DNA from: Gammaproteobacteria bacterium UBA2965
GTDB lineage: Bacteria > Pseudomonadota > Gammaproteobacteria > Pseudomonadales > Azotimanducaceae
Length of the DNA stretch: 61,711 nucleotides
Direction: 5' to 3'
Assembly (NCBI GenBank): GCA_002348385.1
Contig: DEBD01000006.1
Location: 1 to 61,711, forward strand
This document shows, one piece after another, positions 51,688 to 61,097 of the stretch (position 1 is its first letter; each line of letters starts with the position of its first letter). The position numbers were made by a program, and so were the translations under genes. The notes under the pieces were generated by a model. That model did not search any database and was not told where the DNA came from. It saw only the letters and a program-made list of their open reading frames with translations.

Positions 51688-52644
51688 TCATGTCCGCATG
51701 GCGGCCAGCCGATCGATCTCGCGCCAGAAACCGCTTACCGTCTCCTCAATGATGGCCGATACCGGCTTTATCTCGTGCACCAGCGCCGCACTCTGCCCGG
51801 CCGTGCCAGTGGTGTTCTCAACGTCACCTCCAATGTAGAGGGCGTCGATGGCATTCGAAAGCCGCGGTGGATTGTCGGGATTCTCCTGGACCTCCAGCGC
51901 AGCCGGAGTTTTTAAGGTGCGGTATTTGGCCCGGGGCGGCCGCGGCAGCAGGATGGTTCCGTCCACACCCGCCTCCACGATGGCGTTCTTGTAGTTCGGG
52001 TGCACGGGGCTTTCCTTGGAGGCCACGAAACGGGTACCCATGGCCACCCCGTCCGCCCCCAACGCCATGGCCGCCGCCATGCCGCGGCCGTCTGCGATGC
52101 CACCCGCCGCCACAATGGGTAGCGACACGCGCTCCCGCACCGCCTGAAGCAGCACGAAGCTGTTGACCTCCTCCGCATTGCGAATGCCCGCGCTCTCGGC
52201 CCCCTCCACAATGAGTCCATCCACGCCGGCATCTTCGGCTTTGAGTGCCGCATCCAGGGTAGGCACGGCGTGATAGACCACCACGCCAGCTTCCTTGAGC
52301 TGATCTACATGCCGCCGCGGGTTGCCTGCCGAGGTGGTCACGAACCGCACCTGGTGCTCGATGAGCCAGTCGATGATGGCTCGCTCCATCTCCTCATTTT
52401 GGCGCAGGAACATGATGGCCAGGTTTACGCCGAACGGCTTGTCGGTGACCTCCCTGATGGCTTCGAACTCCCGACTGGTCACCTCGAGATCCACGCTGGA
52501 GGTTTCCATCACGCCGATGCCGCCAGCGGCGGACACTGCCGCCGTGAGCTGCGCGCGTGCAATCCATGTCATCGGCGCCTGAATGATGGGATAACGGGCG
52601 CCCGTGTGCGCCACCACCGGGTTATCGGCAAACATCTGCCCCAT
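51688..52644 (-). CDS. Nitronate monooxygenase (2-nitropropane dioxygenase family)
   Basis: 318-residue FMN TIM-barrel. YPIIQAPMTWIARAQLTAAVSAAGGIGVME begins the FMN site; VEGAESAGIRN, AAGGIADGRGMAAAMALGADGVAMGTRFVASKES and the ending GTAGQSAALV complete the family pattern. It oxidises toxic alkyl nitronates such as propionate-3-nitronate, or acts as an enoyl reductase-like protein. AGGAA before ATG 52644 sets the start; the 56-codon upstream frame runs over the Dabb gene region and is rejected. Confidence 0.9.
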   Translation of the reverse strand: MGQMFADNPVVAHTGARYPIIQAPMTWIARAQLTAAVSAAGGIGVMETSSVDLEVTSREFEAIREVTDKPFGVNLAIMFLRQNEEMERAIIDWLIEHQVRFVTTSAGNPRRHVDQLKEAGVVVYHAVPTLDAALKAEDAGVDGLIVEGAESAGIRNAEEVNSFVLLQAVRERVSLPIVAAGGIADGRGMAAAMALGADGVAMGTRFVASKESPVHPNYKNAIVEAGVDGTILLPRPPRAKYRTLKTPAALEVQENPDNPPRLSNAIDALYIGGDVENTTGTAGQSAALVHEIKPVSAIIEETVSGFWREIDRLAAMRT

Positions 52645-52799
52645 GGGAATTCCTAATTGAACACGCTGGCCCAAGGTTGGACGCGGCAGGTGCCAAATAC
52701 AACCAAGCGGCTTTAGCCAGACGCAGACACACCGCCGCGGTTGCCAGTTGCCCGTCGGTGTGCAAGCTTGCTTCCAGACACGGAGCAAGGATACGAACA

Positions 52800-53120
52800 A
52801 TGACGTCCCCAAAAGCCATAGTCCGGCACATCGTGCTGGTGAAATTTCGATCAGACGCGCCCGACGCCCTTCGCCAGGAGCTCATCGAGCGATCCCAATG
52901 GAGCAGGAAAGCCGACTACGTTTCAAACTACGTGTGCGGCCACGGCGTGCAGCCGAATCCGTACCCCGCACAGCCAGACGAATGGGACTGGGGCATGTCG
53001 CTGGACATGGCCAGAGAAGACGTGGAGCGCTATCGCGACGACCCAACTCATGGCGCCATCCCCCAGGAGGTCATCGCAGCAGCGGAGAAGTTCGCCATTC
53101 TGGATTTCGTCATTGAGTAG
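52800..53120 (+). CDS. Dabb-family (stress-responsive A/B barrel) protein
   Basis: 106 residues beginning MTSPKAIVRHIVLVKFRSDAPDAL, with the Dabb signature HIVLVKF, then WDWGMSLDMAREDVERYRDDP and HGAIPQEVIAAAEKFAILDF. These dimeric ferredoxin-like barrels are found in stress proteins and aromatic-acid enzymes. AAGGA lies about 10 nt before the ATG. Divergent from nitronate monooxygenase, possibly sharing a promoter. Confidence 0.87.
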   Translation: MTSPKAIVRHIVLVKFRSDAPDALRQELIERSQWSRKADYVSNYVCGHGVQPNPYPAQPDEWDWGMSLDMAREDVERYRDDPTHGAIPQEVIAAAEKFAILDFVIE

Positions 53121-53312
53121 CCGCGCCGCCAACCGGGCAACCGTAAGCCCATGATCGCCCACCCCTTCGTGGCATGGTCGCCATGAAGATCGGCAGCTAT
53201 TGCGAGGAGTACCCTGCAGCTGTCCACGGTGGCCAGGGGTCATTCTGCAAGGACCTGGCGGGAGAACCCACGGCCCGCGGCGCGCCGGCCTTCCCGCGGG
53301 TGACGCACCCAG

Positions 53313-54095
53313 CTAGATCACGGCGGAGGCACCACCGTCGATGTTCACCGCCGTACCGGTAATGAAACCAGCGTGCCTGGAAGCCAGAAACGCCACCAGC
53401 GCACCCACCTCTTCCGGCTCCCCCAAACGGCCCACCGGCAACCTCTGACCGGCCCGACGCTCGAACTCCTCCAGCGATCCTTCGGCTCCCGAATTGCGCC
53501 AGTAACGCTCGGTCTGAGCGCTCTTGATGCTGTTCAGGCAAACGGTGTTCACCAGTATGTTGTCGCCGGCCAGGTCTTTCGACATGGCTTTAGTCAGCGC
53601 AATGCCGGCCGCTCTGCTTACCGACGTAGGAAGCGAGCCCGCCCCGGGGGCTTTGCCGCCTGGGTGCGTAATGTTGATGATGCGCCCACCACCTATCTGA
53701 CGCATGTGCGGAATCACCCCCCGCGAGCAGCGCACGGCCGCGCTGAACTTCAACGAGAGGTCGTCGTCCCAATCCGCATCGCTGAGCTCCTCGAAAGGCT
53801 TGGCAAAGGAACGGCCCGCATTGTTCACCAGAATATCGATCCGGCCGAACCGCTCGGCGGTGGCAGCCACCAGGCGCTCGATCTGCCCGGCATCACTGAC
53901 GTCTGCCGCTACGGCAAGCACCTCGGCCCCGGAGGCCTCACGCACTTCCGCCGCTGCGGCTTCCAGCACACCCTCACGCCGCGCGCAAATTGCTACCTTG
54001 GCACCTTCCGCGGCAAGGCACAGGGCAATGCCCTTGCCCACGCCTTCGCTGCCCCCGGTAATGAGCGCGACCTTGTCGGCCAATCCCAGGTTCAT
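53313..54095 (-). CDS. SDR-fold protein lacking the YxxxK pair
   Basis: 260 residues with a good Rossmann glycine motif (ITGGSEGVGKGIAL) and NNAG, so NAD(P) binding is likely. At the active site it reads PTSVSRAAG where YxxxK is expected (Thr and Arg), and NITHPGGK replaces the catalytic Ser region. The C-terminus (ITGTAVNIDGG) is standard. It may be catalytically altered, or a non-classical member. ATG at 54095; downstream of the VOC gene with a 15-nt gap, likely an operon. Confidence 0.88.
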   Translation of the reverse strand: MNLGLADKVALITGGSEGVGKGIALCLAAEGAKVAICARREGVLEAAAAEVREASGAEVLAVAADVSDAGQIERLVAATAERFGRIDILVNNAGRSFAKPFEELSDADWDDDLSLKFSAAVRCSRGVIPHMRQIGGGRIINITHPGGKAPGAGSLPTSVSRAAGIALTKAMSKDLAGDNILVNTVCLNSIKSAQTERYWRNSGAEGSLEEFERRAGQRLPVGRLGEPEEVGALVAFLASRHAGFITGTAVNIDGGASAVI

Positions 54096-54110
54096 CGCGC
54101 AACCCTGGGT

Positions 54111-54671
54111 CTAGTCCAGGTATCCCGGATCGCGCCCATCGGGGAAGGGGCTGTCCATGGTCATGATGACACTGTCGCCCGGCTTCATGTTGTGATGCGC
54201 GCGCCGCCACGTGGCGAACGTGGCCAGGATGTGCACCGGATCACCGTGAATTTCCGTGAACCCACCGTTTACCGCCCGCGTATCAAAATACGCCGCGTTC
54301 ACGTCGTCGGCCCACAACTCACATGCGTTCTCGAAACCCATCTCCAGCATCTTGGCACGGGCAGCAGCAAAATCGTTCACAAGACAGCCCACATGGTGGA
54401 ACCCTTCCTGACCCGCTTCGTACATGTCACGGTAGATGGAAGGGGTATCGTCGTGCTGTTGGATGAACTGAATCTGGTTGTCTCCCAGGTACCCGAAGCC
54501 GTATGACACATCGGCTTCCTGCTTGGTGCCGCGATATTGAAATTTATCGGTAACGTGATGCGGCACGTGAACGAAAGGACCCGCTCCGTAGAGCTCATGC
54601 CACTTGTGTGCGGCTTCTACGATGTCGTTGACGAAGTAGGCGTGTTGAAAGATTGGAAACATGGCCGTCAC
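54111..54671 (-). CDS. VOC-superfamily (glyoxalase/dioxygenase-like) protein
   Basis: 186 residues. Two betaalphabetabetabeta modules begin at FQHAYFVNDIVEAAHKW and at FHHVGCLVNDFAAARAKM; metal-ligand candidates are the His in each and a Glu in GGFTEIHGDP. Typical of VOC proteins with many reactions. The GTG at 54671 is supported by GGGAGGA 6 nt upstream; the ATG at 54662 is too far from it. Upstream of the SDR gene. Confidence 0.85.
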   Translation of the reverse strand: MTAMFPIFQHAYFVNDIVEAAHKWHELYGAGPFVHVPHHVTDKFQYRGTKQEADVSYGFGYLGDNQIQFIQQHDDTPSIYRDMYEAGQEGFHHVGCLVNDFAAARAKMLEMGFENACELWADDVNAAYFDTRAVNGGFTEIHGDPVHILATFATWRRAHHNMKPGDSVIMTMDSPFPDGRDPGYLD

Positions 54672-54764
54672 AGCGGTCCTCCCCACAGATTGATGACTGC
54701 TTGAGTGTTCCACGGAGCGGGGCACTGAGTCAAAATCAGCTCACCGCCCCCAGGAGAGAAGCGA

Positions 54765-55910
54765 ATGGCCGAACAGGAGATGCCCCTCGAAGCGGAGCCG
54801 TTGGCAAACCGCCTGCCGCGCATCGCAGACTGGCTGCCCGAATCCTGGCTGCCGTTCTGGACTTACCTGGCCGAGCAACCGCTGGTGGCCGCCCTGGTGG
54901 TGGCCGCGGTAGCGCTGCTTCTGGCGCTGGCCGTGCGTTTCATCCTATTTCACAGCGTGGCACGGCTGACACGCAACAAGAGCACGCTCATGGACAGGCA
55001 TGTGCTGGAACTGCTGCGAAGGCCCGCATACACCACCATACTTCTCTTCGGTCTCACGCTGGCGGTCAACACCACCCAGCTGGAAGTCGGTACCCAGGTG
55101 CTGATCAACCTGCTGCTTACCCTGATCGTGCTCAGCTGGATGCGCGCCTCGCTGCACATCTCGAGCTCGTTGCTGGACACGCTGGCCGCCGGAGGGCGCT
55201 TTGCCGTGGTGGAGTCGCGCACCGTGCCGGTCATCGATCTTACGGCGAAGCTGGTCACCATTGTGGTGGGCAGCTACGTGCTCCTCCTCGTCTGGGGGGT
55301 AAATCCCGTGGGCTGGCTCGCCTCCGCCGGGATTGTGGGTATCGCCGTGGGATTCGCTGCCAAAGATACCCTGGCCAACTTATTTTCGGGATTCTTCATC
55401 GTAGCCGACGCACCCTACAAAATCGGCGACTACATCAATCTGGATACGGGCGAGCGGGGTATGGTCTCCGCCATCGGCCTGCGCAGTACCCGCCTGCTCA
55501 CCCGCGACGACGTAGAAGTCACCATCCCGAACGGGGTCATCGCTAATGCCAAGATCGTCAACGAGAGTGGGGGTCGGCATCTGAAGATGCGCAATCGCAT
55601 CCAAGTGGGCGTGGCATACGGGAGCGACGCAGATCGAGTGTGCGAGCTGCTGATCGAAATCGGCGCCGCCCATTCAGAGGTTTGCGCCGACCCGGCCCCG
55701 CGCGTGCGCATGCGCGCTTTCGGACCATCCAGCCTCGACTTCGAATTGCTCGTATGGATAGAGCATCCCGAAGACCGCGGCCGCATCGCCCACGAGCTCT
55801 ACATGGACATCTACAAAGCGCTGGGCGCCGCAGGCATCGAGATTCCGTACAGCAAGCACGACGTTTTCATCAAGGAAATGCCTTCAGGCGGGCCAGCCGA
55901 TCAAAAGTGA
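54765..55910 (+). CDS. MscS-family mechanosensitive channel
   Basis: 381 residues. N-terminal spans include LVVAAVALLLALAVRFILF, the pore-lining TM3 is ASAGIVGIAVGFAAKDTLANLFSGFFI, and the cytoplasmic beta domain has YKIGDYINLDTGERGMVSAIG and VTIPNG, as in MscS. It opens on osmotic down-shock. GGAGAG 8 nt before the ATG. Confidence 0.92.
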   Translation: MAEQEMPLEAEPLANRLPRIADWLPESWLPFWTYLAEQPLVAALVVAAVALLLALAVRFILFHSVARLTRNKSTLMDRHVLELLRRPAYTTILLFGLTLAVNTTQLEVGTQVLINLLLTLIVLSWMRASLHISSSLLDTLAAGGRFAVVESRTVPVIDLTAKLVTIVVGSYVLLLVWGVNPVGWLASAGIVGIAVGFAAKDTLANLFSGFFIVADAPYKIGDYINLDTGERGMVSAIGLRSTRLLTRDDVEVTIPNGVIANAKIVNESGGRHLKMRNRIQVGVAYGSDADRVCELLIEIGAAHSEVCADPAPRVRMRAFGPSSLDFELLVWIEHPEDRGRIAHELYMDIYKALGAAGIEIPYSKHDVFIKEMPSGGPADQK

Positions 55911-55954
55911 CCCGGCAGCTTGTACATTGGACGCGCAACGACAATGATTAGCCC

Positions 55955-56362
55955 ATGGACAAAGTGATATTCGGTAGTGCGGATTGGATCGAGCGCGCCC
56001 GCGCTGAGCTCGAAGACCTGGTGGCCACCCACGGCAAGCCGGGCGAGCGCTTCAGCCTGTGCGAGATATTTACTGACACACCCACCAGCGTGGACCCCAC
56101 CGGTACGCTCGCATGGCACTTCTACATAGATGGGCGCTCCGTGGCGGTAGACGTCGGCGAGATAGATGACGCAGACGTAAAGATAAGCACCGACTACCAG
56201 GGGGTACTGCCACAGGCTCGCCTGGTCTACACCCCCGAATACCTAGCCGAACGAGCCGAGCAGCCGCCAGGCGCGCAATTCGATCACGCCGAAGGCGACT
56301 TCAGCCTCACTCCGGACTACATCACCGAACTGCACAACCGGCTGGCGGTGATTACGGCTTAG
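55955..56362 (+). CDS. SCP2-like hypothetical protein
   Basis: 135 residues. A central pattern WHFYIDGRSVAVDVGEIDDADVKISTDYQGVL resembles SCP2-type lipid-binding domains. No signal peptide. Begins 44 nt after the MscS gene with no strong SD; 3' end overlaps the convergent DUF4389 gene by 11 nt. Lipid or CoA-ester binding is plausible but unproven. Confidence 0.65.
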   Translation: MDKVIFGSADWIERARAELEDLVATHGKPGERFSLCEIFTDTPTSVDPTGTLAWHFYIDGRSVAVDVGEIDDADVKISTDYQGVLPQARLVYTPEYLAERAEQPPGAQFDHAEGDFSLTPDYITELHNRLAVITA

Positions 56363-56750
56363 GATCCTCGGACGTATCGGCGGGCCCGGTATCGCCCGCA
56401 GGCGCCGCTGCCGGGACGTCGGCCGGCGCAACATCTGCTTGCTGCGCGCCTACCCACGCATTGTCTTCAGGCACGGGGACGTTCGGCCAGTCCGAGATCG
56501 GGAAAGGCTGCTCTTCGGTGTTGAACGTGATGTATCGAAATACCTGTTGCGCGTACGCACTCAGGTTTGCACCGAGGCGCAGCAGATTCTCATTGGCGCT
56601 GCCGGTAAGGAGCACGATCAGAAACTGCAGCAACGTTACCAGTCCGATGACCGCTTCGGCGATGGACCACGCAATCGCGAAAATCACGATGTACAGCAAT
56701 CGCACCCACACATCGCGACGGGTCAGTCGTTGCTTCATTTGGTCTTCCAT
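56352..56750 (-). CDS. DUF4389 membrane protein
   Basis: 132 residues. After a charged start (MEDQMKQRLTRRDVWVRLLYIV) come two membrane segments (residues about 17-55) and NLLRLGANLSAYAQQVFRYITFNTEEQPFPISDWP, the DUF4389 block, then an Ala/Pro/Asp-rich tail. Function unknown. GGAGAG before the ATG. Confidence 0.82.
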   Translation of the reverse strand: MEDQMKQRLTRRDVWVRLLYIVIFAIAWSIAEAVIGLVTLLQFLIVLLTGSANENLLRLGANLSAYAQQVFRYITFNTEEQPFPISDWPNVPVPEDNAWVGAQQADVAPADVPAAAPAGDTGPADTSEDPKP

Positions 56751-56900
56751 GGCGACTCTCCTTGTGGATCTCGTATGAACTCATCGCTAGCAACAGATCT
56801 AGCAAGATTGATACCGACGGCTAACGGTACATAAGCAGCGGCTGTCGCGCGATTCTTCAACGGGGCTTAGCGAAATTTGCCACAACTCGGCGAAATCGGC

Positions 56901-57881
56901 TCAAGACCAGCCGAGCTCCGCCAGCAAAGCATCTTCCGCCGCAAAATCGAATTCGTAATTTCCACGGCCTTCCGCTTCCCACCAGGCGTAGGCATCCCTG
57001 TAGCCGGCCTCAATACCGAAGCGGGGCGACCAATCCAGGTGCTGCAACGCCTTGTCGATGGACATCCAAGCGGATCCCAGCAACGCCTCCCCCCAATGCA
57101 GCAACGGTGGGCGCTGCTCGCGCGCGCGCTCCATGGGCACGTGCACTATATCGGGCCGCACGCCGACGGCACGCCCGATGAGCGTAACCACGCCCGCCAC
57201 GCTGGTAACCTCGGCGCCCGATATGTTGTAGATCTGTCCACGCGCCCGCTCATTGCCCAACAGCGACGCCATGGCGCAGGCGACATCGTTGATGTGCACC
57301 AGCTGCAGCATCGGGAAACCATCTCCGGGCACCAGAATGGGGCGCCGCGCATCGAGCCGCGCAAAAAACGCCGGGTCGCGAGTGGGCTGCGGGCTGCGTG
57401 GGCCCATGGTATGACCCACCCGCAGGCTGGTGGCCGGGAATCCCTCACGACGCCATTCGTCGAGCAGCAGATCCTCGCAGCGCACCTTGCCTACACCATA
57501 GGCTTTGCGAGGGTCGTCGTCATCCGGCGGGTGCCGCCGCGCGTCCTCACCGATGGGCTGCACGAAGCTGCGTTTGTATACGGCCTGCGAACTGGTGAAC
57601 ACGTAATGCTGAACGCGGCCCCGGAACAACGCCACCATAGGCTCCAGGTCCGCGAGCACAAAGGCGGTGTTGTCGAATACCGCATCGAAATCGTCACGCA
57701 GTGGTGTCAACGCCGCTTCAAACTCGCCCGCCACGCGGCGATCTGCATGAATGCGGCGCGCCCCCTCGGGCAACGGCGATTCGTGGGAGTTCACCACGGT
57801 CACCTCGTGACCGCGGCGTGCCAGCTCGAACACCAGTTCGCGCCCGATGTAACGATTTCCACCCGTAACCAGTACGCGCAT
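56901..57881 (-). CDS. NAD-dependent epimerase/dehydratase family protein
   Basis: 326 residues of the extended SDR type. VTGGNRYIGRELVFELARRGHEV opens the Rossmann fold, followed by FTSSQAVYKRS and YGVGKVRCE (the YxxxK motif), then HINDVACAMASLL. Likely acts on a nucleotide-sugar or similar compound. ATG 57881 is preferred over a GTG five codons upstream. Confidence 0.87.
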   Translation of the reverse strand: MRVLVTGGNRYIGRELVFELARRGHEVTVVNSHESPLPEGARRIHADRRVAGEFEAALTPLRDDFDAVFDNTAFVLADLEPMVALFRGRVQHYVFTSSQAVYKRSFVQPIGEDARRHPPDDDDPRKAYGVGKVRCEDLLLDEWRREGFPATSLRVGHTMGPRSPQPTRDPAFFARLDARRPILVPGDGFPMLQLVHINDVACAMASLLGNERARGQIYNISGAEVTSVAGVVTLIGRAVGVRPDIVHVPMERAREQRPPLLHWGEALLGSAWMSIDKALQHLDWSPRFGIEAGYRDAYAWWEAEGRGNYEFDFAAEDALLAELGWS

Positions 57882-58043
57882 CACTATCCGTCCCACCCAA
57901 GTCCTTACAGTCTAAACAAAGCTCGATTGGTCCGACACGCAAGCTGCTCCATGCCCCCATCGCCCGCTACAAAGCGCTTGGTTCCCTGATCGTGCAGGTT
58001 GATGTGTTAGTGTCGTAGGCCAGCTCTTGGCTTTGGATTCATT

Positions 58044-58727
58044 GTGTACAAACTGCACGGCGCAAGCTCATCGCCCTTCGTTCGCAAGACCTGGATCTTC
58101 ATGAAGGAGAAGGGGCTCGAATTCGAGCACCGCCAGCTCGACCCGTTGGACAAGACCGAGCGCTTTCTCGCCATGAACCCGGCCGGGCGAATCCCCATCC
58201 TGGAGGAGCCGGACGGCAACTTTATCGCCGACTCGTCCGTGATCTGCGACTACCTGGAACGCGTGCACCCCGACCCAGCGCTGATTCCAGCCGACCACAG
58301 GCAGCGGGCCAGGGCATTATGGCTGGAGGAGTATGCCGATACCGCGCTGAACGGGCTGTGCGCGCGCATCTACTGGATGTACATTCTTATCCCAGCGCGC
58401 ACCGGCAAACCGGTAGATCCCCAGGAAGTCTCGGACTTCAAGACCGAGCAGTTTCCCGGCGTGTTCGACTATCTGGAGTCCGTGGCCCCAGACGGCGGGG
58501 CCATCGTGAACGACCAGTTTGGCATAGCCGATATCGCGCTGGCGGCCGCCGTGCGTTTGATGGACCTGGCCGGCGACCCATTGGACGCCACGCGCTGGCC
58601 CCGATTTGCCGCTTACTACCGGCGCACCGTTAGCCGTCCGTCCGCACAATCCATCGACAAGATCGACATTGCCACCACCGAGGTGTGGCGCACCACGGGT
58701 AACGCGCCCAAAACCGACCCGCCCTAG
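58044..58727 (+). CDS. Glutathione S-transferase
   Basis: 227 residues. The thioredoxin-like domain has HGASSSPFVRKTWIFMKEKGLEFE (Ser-type active site) and GRIPILEEPDGNFIADSSVICDYLE (glutathione-binding SS); a helical C-domain follows with NDQFGIADIALAAAVRLMDL. Conjugates or reduces glutathione substrates; the specific one is unknown. GTG start with a weak ribosome site. Confidence 0.88.
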   Translation: MYKLHGASSSPFVRKTWIFMKEKGLEFEHRQLDPLDKTERFLAMNPAGRIPILEEPDGNFIADSSVICDYLERVHPDPALIPADHRQRARALWLEEYADTALNGLCARIYWMYILIPARTGKPVDPQEVSDFKTEQFPGVFDYLESVAPDGGAIVNDQFGIADIALAAAVRLMDLAGDPLDATRWPRFAAYYRRTVSRPSAQSIDKIDIATTEVWRTTGNAPKTDPP

Positions 58728-59054
58728 CCCCGGGCCAATGCCGCCGGCAGGCCGGTCACAGCCGGCCTGCAGCGCCAGATGCAGCCTCGCAGCGCCTCCT
58801 CATCAGTGTCCGTAGGCGGACCTTGCGCCAGTCCGTAACCGCTAGCGAGAAGCTCCATGCGCATGCCTGTATGCCATACCTGGTATGTGAATACTTACTT
58901 ACAATGCTAGTTAAGGGAATCGATCACGCGAATGTCGTCCAATTGCGGAAAGTGGCTGTTGCCATGCTCACCTTTCATCGCGTAGGCGCGTAGTCCGATC
59001 ACCCAGCGTGCATACCGAACGTTCGTTCGGCCCTTCGATCAATGGCTGCCGGCA
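58728..59054. other. 327-bp gap with a hairpin and a palindrome
   Basis: GCAGGCCGG-TCACAG-CCGGCCTGC (58747-58770) is a strong hairpin 20 nt after the GST stop with no T-tract, possibly its terminator. CCGAAC-GTTC-GTTCGG (59015-59030) is a perfect TetR-operator-like palindrome. No complete gene seen. Confidence 0.45.
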
Positions 59055-60038
59055 CTACAGAAAGTGTGGCAGAACCCGCTCGGTAAACAGCCGAAACGAC
59101 TGGTACGACAATGGCGCGCACAGCAGATAACGGCAATACATGGTGTGTTCAAGTTCCTGCAGCTGATCGACAAGCATCTCCGGCGTACCATGCAGCGCCA
59201 CCCCGTCCAGATAACGCTCCACGGGGTCTGTGATCTCCTCACGCAACGCATGCCCCGTGTTGGCAGGATTTGCATACGCATTCACGGTCCACGCCGCCCC
59301 CCGGCGCGCCACCTCTTCGGCAGCCGATTCGGTCTCGGCTACGGCGATGAAGCGCGCAATGGGAATTTCCCGGTCGTTCCAGCCGTGCCCATGGCTCTCC
59401 AGCAAGCCCCGGTACGACTCGTGCTTACGGGCGATGTCGCGCTGATGTGAGTGCGGGTCCATCAGAATGGAATACCCGTGCTCCCCGGCCCAGTTCACCG
59501 CCGGCGCAGAGGACGCGGCCAGCCACACGGGTGGATGTGGCGATTGCGTAGGCTTGGGCAGCACCTCGATATCTTCGAAGCGCCAATGCTCGCCTGAATA
59601 GGTCAGCCGCTCGTTACGCCATGCAGCAAGCACGATCTCCACCGCCTCGCGAAAGCGCTCAGCGCTTTCGTCCATGGGCACGCCGAAGCCGTCGAACTCG
59701 GCAGCGTCAAATCCCCGCCCAGCACCCCAGTTAACGCGCCCGCCGGACAACACGTCCAGCAAAGCCACTTCTTCGGCCAGCCGCAGCGGGTGATACAGCG
59801 CCGCCAGCGATACTGCGGTGCCGATGCGCAAACGCTTGGTGCGGGCCGCTGCCTGCACGCCCATCATGTGAACAGAAGGGCAGACGCTATAGTCGGTGAA
59901 GTGGTGCTCTGCCAACCACACCGCGTCGTAACCGGTCTGATCCATCACCTCGATGCGCTGCAGGGCGCGCTCGTACACCTGGACCAGCGGTACGCTACGC
60001 CGAGGCCAGCTGAAAAACTGCAGCACACCGAACTTCAC
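59055..60038 (-). CDS. Luciferase-like (LLM) flavin monooxygenase
   Basis: 327 residues with VKFGVLQFFSWP, DQTGYDAVWLAEHHFTDYSVCPS and RTKRLRIGTAVSLAALYHPLRLAEEVALLDVLSGGRVNWGAGRG, a bacterial luciferase-type TIM barrel using FMNH2. GGGAG before the GTG at 60038 decides the start; the 57-codon upstream frame is not convincing. Divergent from the enoyl-CoA hydratase gene. Substrate unknown. Confidence 0.88.
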   Translation of the reverse strand: MKFGVLQFFSWPRRSVPLVQVYERALQRIEVMDQTGYDAVWLAEHHFTDYSVCPSVHMMGVQAAARTKRLRIGTAVSLAALYHPLRLAEEVALLDVLSGGRVNWGAGRGFDAAEFDGFGVPMDESAERFREAVEIVLAAWRNERLTYSGEHWRFEDIEVLPKPTQSPHPPVWLAASSAPAVNWAGEHGYSILMDPHSHQRDIARKHESYRGLLESHGHGWNDREIPIARFIAVAETESAAEEVARRGAAWTVNAYANPANTGHALREEITDPVERYLDGVALHGTPEMLVDQLQELEHTMYCRYLLCAPLSYQSFRLFTERVLPHFL

Positions 60039-60214
60039 GCTGCCGCTCCCATCCAGTGCGCTGGCCGACGCTGAAACCTCACTTGCACCCCCCTTTTGCT
60101 CGCCATTATTCTGCCATACGGCTAGGGTGCGTAGTTCGAACGCGCACCAAAACCGCCATCTCCACAACAATATTCCGCTTGGACACGCGGCAGACAACAG
60201 GAGAACCAAGCCCT

Positions 60215-61045
60215 ATGTACGAGCAGATCCTCTACGACGTGCAGGACCCGGTGGCCATCATCACCATGAACCGGCCGGAATCGCTCAACGCATTAACGCC
60301 TCGGATGCAGGCCGAAATACGCCACGCCCTGGCCGAGGCGGAAGCCGACCCGGCGGTGGTCGGCATCGTGCTGACCGGAGCGGGGCGGGGGTTCTGTGCG
60401 GGTGCAGACATCGGTGGCCTGGATGCCACCGCCGCAGGCGAGGGTCAAGAACACGAAGACCTCTCGGCACTGGACGCGTCACCCGGGGATCGGACAATGG
60501 GAGAGAACTTCCAGGTATCCAACACCTATCTGCTTTCCGTTCAGAAACCCCTCATCGCCGCAATCAATGGGCCCTGCGCGGGATTGGGGTTCTGCTACGC
60601 GCTCTTGTGTGACCTGCGCTTTGCTGAGCGCCAAGCCAAGTTCACGACCGCATTTTCGCAACGCGGTCTCATCGCAGAGCACGCCTCGAGCTGGCTGCTA
60701 CCACGCCTGGTGGGGACCGGCAGAGCCCTGGACCTTCTGTGGAGCGCCCGGATATTCACCGGCGACGAGGCCAAGGAGCTCGGCGTAGTGGAACGCGCGG
60801 TAGAAAAGGGCGAGTCCGTTCGGGCAGCAGTGGACTACATCAAGGAGATGGCCGCCGTCGGGGCCCCCACGTCCTTCAAGGTTATCAAAGCGCAGGTGTA
60901 CCGCCATCTGAACATGGAGCTGGGCGAGGCGATGCAGGAGTCAAATGACTGGATGGCGCACTCGCTGGGCCAGGAAGACTTCAAGGAGGGGGTGCGCTCC
61001 TTCATCGAGAAGCGCCCGCCAGAATTCAAACGCGTAGGCGGATAG
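60215..61045 (+). CDS. Enoyl-CoA hydratase/isomerase family protein
   Basis: 276-residue crotonase. The oxyanion-hole segments are LTGAGRGFCAGADIGGLD and AAINGPCAGLGFCYALLCDLRFA, followed by FTTAFSQRGLIAEHASSWLLPRLVG (Glu in the usual catalytic position). Hydrates or isomerises an enoyl-CoA. AGGAG 11 nt before ATG 60215. 52 nt before the aldolase gene. Confidence 0.9.
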   Translation: MYEQILYDVQDPVAIITMNRPESLNALTPRMQAEIRHALAEAEADPAVVGIVLTGAGRGFCAGADIGGLDATAAGEGQEHEDLSALDASPGDRTMGENFQVSNTYLLSVQKPLIAAINGPCAGLGFCYALLCDLRFAERQAKFTTAFSQRGLIAEHASSWLLPRLVGTGRALDLLWSARIFTGDEAKELGVVERAVEKGESVRAAVDYIKEMAAVGAPTSFKVIKAQVYRHLNMELGEAMQESNDWMAHSLGQEDFKEGVRSFIEKRPPEFKRVGG

Positions 61046-61097
61046 CACTCACCAACCGCAAACACCGTTCAAGACACTCACCGTTCGGGGGAACACC

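Noticed and set aside
59042..59086. Short plus-strand frame starting MAAGTTESVAEPAR
   Set aside because: Only 14 codons before a stop, overlapping the end of the LLM gene; not enough to claim a truncated regulator.
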